Source of the DNA: Rhodophyticola sp. CCM32
GTDB taxonomy: Bacteria; Pseudomonadota; Alphaproteobacteria; Rhodobacterales; Rhodobacteraceae
Direction: 5' to 3'
DNA length: 64,000 bases
Assembly: GCF_004751985.1 (NCBI RefSeq)
Contig: NZ_CP038492.1
Coordinates: 806,001-870,000, forward strand
Part shown: in pieces, positions 17,453-26,442 of the stretch
How positions within the stretch are numbered: position 1 is the stretch's first letter
Layout of the letters: each line of letters starts with the position of its first letter
The notes under the pieces: generated by a model
The model's database searches: none
Seen by the model: only the letters and a program-made list of their open reading frames with translations
What the model was told of the DNA's origin: nothing
Position numbers and translations under genes: made by a program

Positions 17453-18213
17453 GCGCGGTGCATCTGCACCGGGGCGCGATTGCCCGGCTGGAACTGGACA
17501 ACCCGGCCCGGCTGAACGCTTTCACCGCCCGGATGCTGAGCCAGCTTGAAGATCATTGCACCACGCTGGATTCTGATCCTGCGGTTCTGGGCGTGCTACT
17601 GACAGCCGCCCCCGGCAAAGCCTTTTGCGCCGGTGCCGATATCACCGCCTGGGGTGATTTGCCCCCGGCGGAATTCGCCCGGTCCTGGGTGCGCGACGGG
17701 CATCGGGTGTTCGACCGGCTTGCCCGGCTGTCCAAACCCACAATTGCGGTGATCGGCGGCCACGCCTTTGGTGGCGGGCTGGAACTGGCCGCCGCCTGCG
17801 ACATCCGTGTGATGGCGCCGGAGGCGATGCTGGCCCTGCCCGAAAGCGGGGTTGGCATTGTTCCCGGCTGGTCGGGCACACAGCGATTGCTGCGCCTGCT
17901 GCCGGAACCGGTGGTGAAGGAGATGGCCCTGTTCGGGCGGCGGCTGGATGCGGACCGGGCCCTGACCTGCGGCTTTGTGGCCGAGGTTTCGGATGATCCG
18001 CTGGCGAGCGCGGAAACCATTGCCAACCGGCTGACCCGAACCAGCCCCCGCGCAACCGAGGTGGCGAAATACATGATCCACGCAGCGGCAGGCGAAGACC
18101 GCGCCGCGATGATCGAAACCCTTGGCGGCGGGATGATCGCGGCCAGTGCCGACAAGGCCGAAGGCGTCGCCGCCTTCACCGAAAAACGCAAACCCGATTT
18201 CCCGGGGAAATGA
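17449..18213 (+). CDS. enoyl-CoA hydratase/isomerase family protein
   Basis: The 254-residue protein shows the crotonase oxyanion-hole motifs: CAGADI at about residues 62-67 and GGHAFGGGLELA at about 103-114. ALPESGVGIVPGWSGTQRL holds the likely catalytic glutamate region. ATG 17449 overlaps the stop of the CoA-transferase. The frame opens earlier, but the chosen start gives the usual N-terminus. Crotonases also act as lyases and hydrolases, so the exact reaction on the presumed CoA thioester is open. Confidence 0.92.
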   Translation: MSAVHLHRGAIARLELDNPARLNAFTARMLSQLEDHCTTLDSDPAVLGVLLTAAPGKAFCAGADITAWGDLPPAEFARSWVRDGHRVFDRLARLSKPTIAVIGGHAFGGGLELAAACDIRVMAPEAMLALPESGVGIVPGWSGTQRLLRLLPEPVVKEMALFGRRLDADRALTCGFVAEVSDDPLASAETIANRLTRTSPRATEVAKYMIHAAAGEDRAAMIETLGGGMIAASADKAEGVAAFTEKRKPDFPGK

Positions 18214-18214
18214 C

Positions 18215-19747
18215 ATGACAGAGCTGACCCTGATCCCCGCCAAAGACACCGGCACTGCCATTCCTGCAGAACCGTTCATCGGCCAGCACCTGATTGACGG
18301 GGTCTGGACGGACAGCGCCGATGGTGCAGGTTTTGACCGGAACTCCCCCGCCCATGGCGATCTGATCAGCCGGTCTGCCAAGGGGGGTGTGGCGGAAACC
18401 GAGGCTGCCATTACCGCCGCGCGCCGGGTGTTCGACCTTGGTGACTGGGCGTTTTCTTCCGGGCAGGCGCGGGCGAAGATATTGCTCAAAATGGCTGACC
18501 TCATTGATGAAAATCGGGATCATATTGCCCTGATCGAAACCCTTGAAAGCGGCAAGCCGATCACGCAGGCGAAAGCAGAGATCGAAGGCGCCGCCGATCT
18601 CTGGCGCTATGCGGCCGCCCTGGCGCGCACGTTGCATGGGGACAGTCATAACAGTCTTGGCGCCGATATGCTGGGTGTGGTGCTGAAAGCGCCGATCGGT
18701 GTGGTGTCGATCATCTGCCCCTGGAATTTCCCGTTTCTGATTGTCAGCCAGAAACTGCCCTTCGCGCTGGCCGCCGGGTGCACGGCAGTTGTCAAACCGT
18801 CGGAGCTGACACCCTCCACCACGGTCATTCTTGGGCAATTGCTGCAACAGGCCGGGTTGCCTGCGGGCGTGGTCAATATCGTGCTGGGTCATGGTGATCC
18901 GGTGGGCGCGGTGATGAGCACCCATGACGCGGTCGATATGGTGTCGTTCACCGGCTCCACCGCTATTGGCAGGCAGATTGTCAAAGCTGCGGGCGACACG
19001 CTGAAAAAGGTCTCGCTGGAACTGGGCGGCAAGAACCCGCAGGTCGTCTTTCCCGATGCGGATATCGAGGCGGCAGCCGATGCCATCACCTTCGGCGTTT
19101 ATTTCAATGCCGGCGAATGCTGCAATTCGGGCAGCCGGATCATCGTTCATGAAGATATCGCCGAGGCGCTGACGGCGAAGATCGTCGCCCTGTCGCGGCA
19201 GGTGCCTTTTGGCGATCCGCTGAACCCGGCAACGCAGGTGGGTGCGATCATTTCATCCGATCATCAGGCCAGGATTGACGGCTATGTCAAAGACGCCCGG
19301 GCCGAGGGGGCAAGGGTTGTTCTGGGGGGTGACCGCTTGTCGATAAGCAGCTTGACAGGAGCGTTCTATCAACCCACGGTGATTGCGGATGTTACCGCTA
19401 ACATGGCCATCGCAAAAGAGGAGGTGTTTGGTCCTGTGTTGTCCGTATTAACATTCCGTGACCCTGGGGAAGCCTTGGCCTTGGCCAATGATGCTGCCTA
19501 TGGTTTGTCGGCGGGGGTCTGGAGCCGGAATGTGCATACATGTCTCGATTTCGCACGCCGTGTGCAAGCAGGCACGGTTTGGACCAATACCTGGATGGAC
19601 GGTTTTGCCGAGCTTCCCTTCGGGGGTGTGAAGCAAAGCGGCCAGGGTCGTGAGTTGGGCCGGTATGGTCTGGAAGAATTCCTTGAGGTCAAAACAGTCC
19701 AAATGCGGGTTAACCGTGGACGGGACCCTTGGGTAAAGACCCGCTGA
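18215..19747 (+). CDS. NAD(P)-dependent aldehyde dehydrogenase
   Basis: The 510-residue aldehyde dehydrogenase has the glutamate motif ELGGKNP, the FTGSTAIG coenzyme region and the cysteine motif NAGECCNSGSR, where the second cysteine is catalytic. CPWNFPFLI and the C-terminal ending are canonical. ATG 18215 follows the stop of the previous gene by one base. It should oxidise an aldehyde intermediate of the pathway to an acid; the neighbouring CoA-transferase could then activate such an acid (inference). Confidence 0.94.
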   Translation: MTELTLIPAKDTGTAIPAEPFIGQHLIDGVWTDSADGAGFDRNSPAHGDLISRSAKGGVAETEAAITAARRVFDLGDWAFSSGQARAKILLKMADLIDENRDHIALIETLESGKPITQAKAEIEGAADLWRYAAALARTLHGDSHNSLGADMLGVVLKAPIGVVSIICPWNFPFLIVSQKLPFALAAGCTAVVKPSELTPSTTVILGQLLQQAGLPAGVVNIVLGHGDPVGAVMSTHDAVDMVSFTGSTAIGRQIVKAAGDTLKKVSLELGGKNPQVVFPDADIEAAADAITFGVYFNAGECCNSGSRIIVHEDIAEALTAKIVALSRQVPFGDPLNPATQVGAIISSDHQARIDGYVKDARAEGARVVLGGDRLSISSLTGAFYQPTVIADVTANMAIAKEEVFGPVLSVLTFRDPGEALALANDAAYGLSAGVWSRNVHTCLDFARRVQAGTVWTNTWMDGFAELPFGGVKQSGQGRELGRYGLEEFLEVKTVQMRVNRGRDPWVKTR

Positions 19748-19801
19748 CCGGCAGACCCGGTTGGTGGCATGACTAAACGCAATCTAGGGAGGATACCGAA
19801 T

Positions 19802-21055
19802 ATGCGTAGTCTTAGAAACCTGACACTGACAACAGCCATCGCGCTGGCCGGGTCGATGACCATGGCTGCCGCGCAGGAAGTGGAAGTGCTGCACTGGTGG
19901 ACATCCGGCGGCGAGGCCGCGGCGCTGAGCGTTCTGAAGGATGATCTGGAATCCCAGAGCGTTTCCTGGGCCGATATGCCGGTTGCCGGTGGCGGCGGAA
20001 CCGATGCCATGACCGTGCTGCGCGCCCGCGTCACGGCGGGCAACCCGCCGACCGCGGTGCAGATGCTGGGCTTTGACATTCAGGACTGGGCCGCCGAAGG
20101 CGCCCTTGCCAATCTGAACGCCGTGGCCGAGGCCGAAGGCTGGGACGCTGTGGTGCCCGAAGCCCTGCAGCGCTTTTCGCGCTATGACGGCAATTGGGTG
20201 GCGGCTCCGGTGAATGTCCACTCGACCAACTGGGTCTGGGCCAATACCGCGATCATGGAAGAGCTGGGTCTGGAACAGCCTGAAACCTGGGATGAATTTG
20301 TCGCCGCAATGGAGGCCGCCGAGGCCGCCGGTTATGTGGCGCTGGCCCATGGCGGTCAGGCCTGGCAGGACGCCACAATATTCGATTCGATGGTGATGGG
20401 CGTCGGCGGCCCTGATTTCTATCAGGCCTCGATGATTGATCTGGATGCGGATGCTCTGGGCTCCGAGACCATGGTTGAGGCGTTCGGGCGCATGGATACG
20501 CTGCGCGGCTTTGTCGATGACAATTTCTCGGGCCGTGACTGGAACCTGGCCACGGCGATGGTTGCCAATGGCGAGGCACTGTTCCAGATCATGGGGGATT
20601 GGGCCAAGGGTGAATTCATCAATGCAGGCCAGACCGCCGGCGTTGAATTCCAGTGTTTCCGCGTGCCGGGCACCGAAGGCACGGTCACTTTCAACTCGGA
20701 CCAGTTTGCCATGTTCAATGTGGCCGATGAGGGCGCCCAGGCAGCCCAGGCCCTGATGGCCTCTGCTGTCATGTCACCCACATTCCAGTCGGCGTTCAAC
20801 GTGGTCAAGGGCTCGGTTCCCGCGCGGACCGATGTGCCCAATGATGCGTTTGATGCCTGCGGGCGTCAGGGCATGGCCGATCTGGCAGCCGCGTCCGAAA
20901 GCGGTGGCCTGTTCGGGTCGATGGCCCATGGCCATGCGAACCCGGCCTCGGTGAAAAATGCGATGTATGATGTCATCACCGCGCATTTCAACGGCGAGTT
21001 CGATGCCGAAACCGCCGCCGAGGAAATGGTGACGGCGGTCGAGATCGCCCAGTAA
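19802..21055 (+). CDS. sugar-type ABC transporter substrate-binding protein
   Basis: The 417-residue protein has a signal peptide ([19 protein letters not shown], cut near AAAQ) and the family 1 solute-binding fold: [14 protein letters not shown] at the N-terminus and [11 protein letters not shown] in the middle. ATG 19802 was chosen over 19769 because GGGAGG precedes it and it begins the signal peptide. It is the periplasmic receptor of the importer encoded by the next three genes. MalE/UgpB-like proteins of this kind bind mono- and oligosaccharides. Confidence 0.95.
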   Translation: MRSLRNLTLTTAIALAGSMTMAAAQEVEVLHWWTSGGEAAALSVLKDDLESQSVSWADMPVAGGGGTDAMTVLRARVTAGNPPTAVQMLGFDIQDWAAEGALANLNAVAEAEGWDAVVPEALQRFSRYDGNWVAAPVNVHSTNWVWANTAIMEELGLEQPETWDEFVAAMEAAEAAGYVALAHGGQAWQDATIFDSMVMGVGGPDFYQASMIDLDADALGSETMVEAFGRMDTLRGFVDDNFSGRDWNLATAMVANGEALFQIMGDWAKGEFINAGQTAGVEFQCFRVPGTEGTVTFNSDQFAMFNVADEGAQAAQALMASAVMSPTFQSAFNVVKGSVPARTDVPNDAFDACGRQGMADLAAASESGGLFGSMAHGHANPASVKNAMYDVITAHFNGEFDAETAAEEMVTAVEIAQ

Positions 21056-21128
21056 GCACTCACGTGACGTTTGCGGGGCGGCCAATGCGCTGCCCCGCGA
21101 CACGCCCCAATTTCGCAGAGGATGTGCT

Positions 21129-22022
21129 ATGGCCGCCGAGACCCAAGCGGATTTCCGAACGCGTCTGCAAAACCTGATGCCGAAGATCGTTCTGGCGCCC
21201 TCGGTCGCGCTGATCATGGTCTTTGTCTACGGGTTCATTCTGTACACGATCTACCTGTCTTTCACCGGCAGCCGGATGTTGCCCAGCTATGACTGGGTGG
21301 GTTTGCAGAATTACAGCAATCTCTTCCGGCTGAGCCATTGGTCGATCGCGATCACCAATCTGGCGATCTTCGCCTCGCTTTACATCGTGATCTGTACGCT
21401 GATCGGGCTGGCGCTTGCCATTTTTCTGGATCAGAAAATCCGTGGCGAGGGCATGCTGAGGCCGATTTTCCTCTATCCCATGGCGTTGAGCTTCATTGTC
21501 ACCGGCACCGCCTGGAAATGGTTTCTCGACCCGGGGATCGGCCTGGAAAACACCATGCATCTCTGGGGTTGGGAAAGCTTCCAGTTCGACTGGATCAAGA
21601 ACCGCGATTACGCGATCTATACGGTTGTTCTGGCCGCTGTCTGGCAGACATCCGGGTTTGTGATGGCGATGTTTCTGGCGGGGCTGCGCGGGATCGACAA
21701 TGAAATCCTGAAAGCCGCGCAGATGGACGGGGCCAGCAACTGGAACCTCTATCGTCGCATCATCATTCCGCAATTGCGGCCTGCCTTCCTGTCGGCCTTT
21801 GTCATTCTCAGCCATCTGGCGATCAAATCCTATGACCTGATCATTGCCTTGACCGGGGGCGGACCGGGGCGGGCGACCGAAGTGCCCGCAACCTTCATGT
21901 ATTCCTATACATTCACCCGCAACCAGATGGGGATCGGCGCGTCTTCGGCGGTGATCATGCTGATGACCATCGCGGCGATCATGATCCCCTATCTCTATGC
22001 CGAATTGCGGGAGAAATCATAG
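21129..22022 (+). CDS. sugar ABC transporter permease (MalF type)
   Basis: The 297-residue inner-membrane protein has about six hydrophobic segments and the EAA loop near residues 195-215 (AAQMDGASNWNLYRRIIIP), which docks to the ATPase. It begins with a polar N-terminus before the first membrane segment at about residue 20. The TAG stop overlaps the GTG start of the second permease by one base. Confidence 0.95.
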   Translation: MAAETQADFRTRLQNLMPKIVLAPSVALIMVFVYGFILYTIYLSFTGSRMLPSYDWVGLQNYSNLFRLSHWSIAITNLAIFASLYIVICTLIGLALAIFLDQKIRGEGMLRPIFLYPMALSFIVTGTAWKWFLDPGIGLENTMHLWGWESFQFDWIKNRDYAIYTVVLAAVWQTSGFVMAMFLAGLRGIDNEILKAAQMDGASNWNLYRRIIIPQLRPAFLSAFVILSHLAIKSYDLIIALTGGGPGRATEVPATFMYSYTFTRNQMGIGASSAVIMLMTIAAIMIPYLYAELREKS

Positions 22023-22903
22023 TGTCTGTCGCCACTCAGGATACCGCGATCCGCACCGGGAATGTCACCCGCGTGCTGATCTATCTGGTGCTGCTGCTGT
22101 TCGCGCTGTTCTATCTGCTGCCATTCGGGATCATGCTGGTCAACTCGGTCAAACCACTGCAGGAAATCACCGATGGCAATATGATTGCGCTGCCAAATGT
22201 CTGGACGATTCAGCCCTGGCTGGATGCCTGGTCAACGGCGCAGATCGGGGTCGAGCCCACAGGCCTGCGGCCCTATTTCTGGAACTCGATCCAGATGGTG
22301 GTGCCCGCCGTGGCAATCTCCACCGTGCTGGGGGCGCTGAACGGCTATATCCTGACCAAATGGCGGTTCCGGGGCGATACGATCCTGTTCGGCCTGATGC
22401 TGTTTGCCTGTTTCATCCCGTTCCAGATTGTGCTGATCCCGATGGCGCGGATTCTGGGCCTCACCGGGCTGGCGGGGTCCACCGCGGGGCTGGTGCTGGT
22501 CCATGTGGTTTATGGGCTTGGCTTCACCACGCTTTATTTCCGCAATTACTATGCAGCCTTCCCGACCGAGCTGGTGCGCGCGGCACAGATTGACGGGGCC
22601 GGGTTCTTCCGCATCTTCTGGCGCATCCTTCTGCCAAGCTCCGGGCCGATCATCGTTGTCTCGATCATCTGGCAATTCACCAATATCTGGAATGATTTCC
22701 TGTTCGGGGCCAGTTTTGCCGATCTCGACAGCCAGCCGATGACCGTGGCGCTGAACAATCTGGTGCAATCCTCCACCGGGGTGAAGGAATACAATGTTCA
22801 TTTCGCCGGGGCGATCATGGCGGCGGGGCCGACCCTGCTGGTCTATATCGTGGCGGGCCGGTATTTCGTGCGCGGCCTCATGGCCGGGAGCGTCAAAGGA
22901 TGA
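22022..22903 (+). CDS. sugar ABC transporter permease (MalG type)
   Basis: The 293-residue protein has six hydrophobic segments and the EAA loop (RAAQIDGAGFFRIFWRILLP) near residues 190-210. It starts with GTG at 22022, overlapping the MalF-type gene. The partner ATPase gene follows after an 83-base gap that holds a double palindrome, which may lower or process the downstream message. Confidence 0.95.
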   Translation: MSVATQDTAIRTGNVTRVLIYLVLLLFALFYLLPFGIMLVNSVKPLQEITDGNMIALPNVWTIQPWLDAWSTAQIGVEPTGLRPYFWNSIQMVVPAVAISTVLGALNGYILTKWRFRGDTILFGLMLFACFIPFQIVLIPMARILGLTGLAGSTAGLVLVHVVYGLGFTTLYFRNYYAAFPTELVRAAQIDGAGFFRIFWRILLPSSGPIIVVSIIWQFTNIWNDFLFGASFADLDSQPMTVALNNLVQSSTGVKEYNVHFAGAIMAAGPTLLVYIVAGRYFVRGLMAGSVKG

Positions 22904-22910
22904 GCGGGCC

Positions 22911-22951
22911 TGTTTTCCGCGCGGAAAACAAACGGAATTCCGGGGAATTCC
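22911..22951. repeat. double palindrome, copy 2 (reversed order)
   Basis: TGTTTTCCGCGCGGAAAACA (perfect 20-base palindrome, 22911-22930) is followed by GGAATTCCGGGGAATTCC (22934-22951, 7-base arms). It has the same two building blocks as the other copies but in the opposite order. It is the only copy inside an operon, between permease and ATPase genes. Confidence 0.7.
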
Positions 22952-22986
22952 GGGCGCGCCAAACCAATCATGGAAGGACCTGAGGC

Positions 22987-24102
22987 ATGGGTTTTCTGGA
23001 CATCAACAACGTCACCAAATCCTACGGCGCGATCGAGGTTTTGCACAAAGTCGACATCTCGGTGGAAGAGGGGGAGTTTCTGGTTCTTGTCGGCCCCTCG
23101 GGCTGCGGGAAATCCACGCTTCTGAACATGATCGCCGGGCTTGAGGGGATCAGTTCAGGCGAGATTGCGATCAGGGACAAGGTGGTGAACGGCGTTCACC
23201 CCTCGAAACGCAATATCGCGATGGTGTTCCAGTCCTACGCGCTTTATCCGAACATGACCGTGGGGCAGAACATCACTTTCGGGCTGGAAATGCATGGCAC
23301 CCCCAGGGCCGAGCGTGACAAGGCGATGGCGGATGTGGCGAAGCTGTTGCAGATCGAACAATTGCTGGACCGCAAACCGGGGCAATTATCCGGCGGTCAA
23401 CGCCAGCGGGTTGCCATGGGCCGGGCGCTGGTGCGCAACCCGGATGTGTTTCTGTTCGATGAACCGCTGTCGAACCTTGATGCGAAACTGCGCGTGGACA
23501 TGCGCACCGAGATCAAGAAACTGCACCAGAATCTGGGCACAACCATTGTCTATGTCACCCATGACCAGATCGAGGCGATGACGCTATCGACCCGGATTGC
23601 GGTTATGAATCAAGGCTATGTGCAGCAGCTTGGCACGCCGGGAGAGATCTATAACAGCCCGGCCAACCTGTTTGTGGCCAGTTTCATGGGCAGCCCGTCG
23701 ATGAACCTGCTGCCCGCCAAAGTGGTGGAATTGAACGGCGCGCTACATACGGAAGTCACCAATGCGGAAGGCACGCCCATTGGTCTGAAGATCACGGAGG
23801 CCTCTGACGCCCTGCGCAGCTATCTGGGGCAGGAGGTTATCCTTGGCATCCGGCCCGAGGCGATCACCGACCCGGAAGGCGCGGATCGCAACGCGCAGAA
23901 TGTGCAGAGCTTCCCGAATATGGTCGAGGTGACCGAACCGGCGGGGGCCGATACCTTTGTGACCTCGGTGATCTCGGGCAAGGATTGTATCGCGCGGATG
24001 CGGGCGGATGCGGATGTGCATCCCGGCGCGGCGTTTGATTTTGCGATCAATATGGACAAGGCCGTGGCCTTCGACCCGAAAACCGAAGACCGGATCGGCT
24101 GA
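22987..24102 (+). CDS. sugar ABC transporter ATP-binding protein (MalK/UgpC type)
   Basis: The 371-residue ATPase has Walker A GPSGCGKST, the Q-loop MVFQSYALYPNMTV, signature LSGGQRQRVAMGRAL, Walker B VFLFDEPLSNLDAKLR and the switch histidine in YVTHDQIEAMTLS. The C-terminal 130 residues form the TOBE-type regulatory domain of the MalK group. It energises the importer encoded just upstream. The start at 22987 gives the canonical N-terminus. Confidence 0.96.
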   Translation: MGFLDINNVTKSYGAIEVLHKVDISVEEGEFLVLVGPSGCGKSTLLNMIAGLEGISSGEIAIRDKVVNGVHPSKRNIAMVFQSYALYPNMTVGQNITFGLEMHGTPRAERDKAMADVAKLLQIEQLLDRKPGQLSGGQRQRVAMGRALVRNPDVFLFDEPLSNLDAKLRVDMRTEIKKLHQNLGTTIVYVTHDQIEAMTLSTRIAVMNQGYVQQLGTPGEIYNSPANLFVASFMGSPSMNLLPAKVVELNGALHTEVTNAEGTPIGLKITEASDALRSYLGQEVILGIRPEAITDPEGADRNAQNVQSFPNMVEVTEPAGADTFVTSVISGKDCIARMRADADVHPGAAFDFAINMDKAVAFDPKTEDRIG

Positions 24103-24147
24103 AGCAAGAGGGCGGCGGGGGTGTCGCCCTGTCTTTTATGTGGGAAT

Positions 24148-24159
24148 TGGAATGTTCCA
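24148..24159. promoter_or_regulatory. LacI-type operator 2
   Basis: TGGAATGTTCCA (inside TTGGAATGTTCCAA) has the same 5-base arms as operator 1 at 14808-14819, with TG instead of CG in the centre. It lies 31 bases before the ATG of the first GMC gene, which suggests a second start point for the distal half of the cluster, controlled by the LacI protein encoded downstream. Confidence 0.7.
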
Positions 24160-24189
24160 AAATCACGACTCAAAAGCACGGTTGACGAG

Positions 24190-25686
24190 ATGAGCATTGA
24201 TATCCTGATCATCGGCTCCGGCATGGGCGGGGCAACGCTGGCCGCCGCCCTTGCGCCGACCGGGGTACGGATTGTGATCCTGGAACGCGGCGAACACCTG
24301 ACCGACAGCCCCGCGGCCCGCGATGCGGATGCGATTTTCCGCGAGGGGGTCTTTCGCCCAAGCGAGACCTGGCTGGACGGGCAGGGGCAGCCGTTCAATC
24401 CCGGGAATTATTATTGCGTTGGCGGCAATACGAAATTCTACGGCGCGGTTCTGATCCGCTATCGGGAGGCGGATTTCGCGCCGGTCCGGCATATGGGGGG
24501 CACCACGCCGGGCTGGCCCTTTCCCTATGCCGAGCTTGAGCCGTGGTATCAGGCGGCGGAAGAGATGTATCAGGTGCGCGGCCATCTGGGCGATGACCCG
24601 AGTGAGCCACCCCATTCCGGGGCCTATCCCCACCCGCCCGTGCTTGATGAGCCCGAGATCGCCGATCTGCGCTGCCGTCTGCGCCGCGCCGGTCTGCACC
24701 CGTCCTCGCTTCCGCTTGGGGTTGATCTGCCCCGCTGGCTGGACCGTGCCGCCACCCCCTGGGATGCGTTCCCCGACACGACCGGCGCCAAGATGGATGC
24801 CGAAAGCATCGGCCTGGCCCGTGCGCTCAGCTTTGACAATGTGGACCTGATCACCGGCACCCATGTGGATCGCCTGCTGCCCGATGCCACAGGGCGGGTC
24901 AAGGCGGTTCAGGTCACGGGCCCGCAAGGGGCGCGGGACATCACTGCGGCCCGCATCGTTCTGGCCGCAGGTGCCGTGAACAGCGCCGCGATCCTGCTGC
25001 GGTCAGCGGATAGCGCCCATCCTGACGGTCTGGCCAACCGGTCAGGGCAGGTGGGGCGGAATTTCATGAACCATAACTGCTCTGCCGCGCTGGCGATTCA
25101 TCCGTTCCGGCGCAATCGCTCAATCTATCAAAAAACGCTGCAAATCAATGATTTCTACACCAAAGGTGGCCCGGATGGCGCACCGCTTGGCAATGTCCAA
25201 TTGCTTGGTCGCATCTCTGCCCCGATCCTCGCGGCGCAGACCCGGCTGCCGGGGCCACTGGCCCGTTGGATCGCCGATCATGCGATTGATTTCTATGTGA
25301 TGTCCGAAGATCTGCCCGATCCAGACAGTCGCGTAACGCTGAGGGACGGGCAGATCATGCTGGACTGGAAGCGATCAAACTGGGCGGCGCATGAGGCACT
25401 GGTGGCGCGGCTGAAGCGGGCGTTGCGCAAGGCGGGCTTTCCGCTGGTGCTGTCGCGCGCCTTTGACCGGCGCACACCGTCCCATCAATGTGGCACGGCA
25501 CGGATGGGGCTGGACCCGGAAAGCGCGGTGGTGGACCGGTTCGGGCGCAGTTTCGATCACCCCAATCTGTTCATTGCCGATGCCAGCATTCTGCCCACAT
25601 CGGCGGCGGTCAATCCGGGCCTGACCATTGCCGCCAATGCCCTGCGTATGGCCGATCACATTCACCGGAAGGAGCTTGCCGCATGA
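24190..25686 (+). CDS. GMC family oxidoreductase (pyranose/gluconate dehydrogenase-like)
   Basis: The 498-residue flavoprotein has the FAD motif GSGMGGATLAAAL at residues 10-22, GGNTKFYGAVLIRY for flavin placement, and the C-terminal pair SHQCGTARMG and NPGLTIAANALR that carries the catalytic histidine and its partner. This is the GMC branch that oxidises sugars, sugar acids and glycosides. ATG 24190 was chosen because an upstream extension would run through the operator. The stop overlaps the SDR start. No signal peptide is seen, so it is probably cytoplasmic. Confidence 0.92.
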   Translation: MSIDILIIGSGMGGATLAAALAPTGVRIVILERGEHLTDSPAARDADAIFREGVFRPSETWLDGQGQPFNPGNYYCVGGNTKFYGAVLIRYREADFAPVRHMGGTTPGWPFPYAELEPWYQAAEEMYQVRGHLGDDPSEPPHSGAYPHPPVLDEPEIADLRCRLRRAGLHPSSLPLGVDLPRWLDRAATPWDAFPDTTGAKMDAESIGLARALSFDNVDLITGTHVDRLLPDATGRVKAVQVTGPQGARDITAARIVLAAGAVNSAAILLRSADSAHPDGLANRSGQVGRNFMNHNCSAALAIHPFRRNRSIYQKTLQINDFYTKGGPDGAPLGNVQLLGRISAPILAAQTRLPGPLARWIADHAIDFYVMSEDLPDPDSRVTLRDGQIMLDWKRSNWAAHEALVARLKRALRKAGFPLVLSRAFDRRTPSHQCGTARMGLDPESAVVDRFGRSFDHPNLFIADASILPTSAAVNPGLTIAANALRMADHIHRKELAA

Positions 25687-26435
25687 CCCGTGTCGCCCTG
25701 ATCACCGGAGGCCAGCAAGGGATCGGGCTGGGGATTGCCCGTGCCCTGCACGCCGCCGGGTTTCGCATTGCCATCTGCGCGGACCACCCTGTGGACAGCC
25801 CCGAAGTGCAGGCTGTGTGTAAAGAGCTTGGGGCCGAATATTTTACACATGATCTGAATACGCTCGGGGGCGAAGCTGAAGTCGTTTCTGCTGTGGAAAA
25901 CACTCTTGGGCCGATCACCTGCTATGTCTCGAATGCCGGTGTTCCCGCTCTGGTACGCGACGATATGCTGGAGATGCGCGCCGAGAGTTTCGACCATGTT
26001 CTGTCGGTCAATCTGCGCGGGGCGTTCTTTCTGGCGCAGGCGGTCGCCCGGCGCATGCTGGCGGTGCCGTCCGATCCATACCGCTCGCTGCATTTCATCA
26101 CCTCGGTCAGCGCCGCCATGGCCTCGGTCGAGCGGGCGGAATACTGCATGTCGAAAGCCGCCGCCGCCATGATGTCGCAGCTTTACGCCGCGCGGCTGGC
26201 CGGGGCCGGGATCGGCGTGTTCGACATCCGCCCCGGGATCATCGACACGGCCATGACCGCCGCTGTGAAAGAGGCCTATGACGCGAAAATCGCCGATGGG
26301 CTGGTGCCTGCAGGGCGGTGGGGCCAGCCGGCGGATGTGGGGCAGGTGGTCGCGGCCCTTGCCGGAGGCGCGTTTGCCTATGCCACCGGCACGGTCATTC
26401 CCGTCGATGGCGGCCTGTCGGTTCAGCAATTGTGA
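25683..26435 (+). CDS. SDR family oxidoreductase (3-ketoacyl-ACP reductase-like)
   Basis: The 250-residue short-chain dehydrogenase has the cofactor motif TGGQQGIGLG, the NAG motif in YVSNAGVP, and the catalytic residues Ser (ITSVSA) and Tyr/Lys (EYCMSK). The C-terminal ATGTVIPVDGG is canonical. It overlaps the GMC gene by 4 bases (ATGA). Annotation pipelines would call it a 3-ketoacyl-ACP reductase, but in this cluster a sugar or polyol dehydrogenase role is more likely. Confidence 0.92.
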   Translation: MTRVALITGGQQGIGLGIARALHAAGFRIAICADHPVDSPEVQAVCKELGAEYFTHDLNTLGGEAEVVSAVENTLGPITCYVSNAGVPALVRDDMLEMRAESFDHVLSVNLRGAFFLAQAVARRMLAVPSDPYRSLHFITSVSAAMASVERAEYCMSKAAAAMMSQLYAARLAGAGIGVFDIRPGIIDTAMTAAVKEAYDAKIADGLVPAGRWGQPADVGQVVAALAGGAFAYATGTVIPVDGGLSVQQL

Positions 26436-26442
26436 GGCGCGG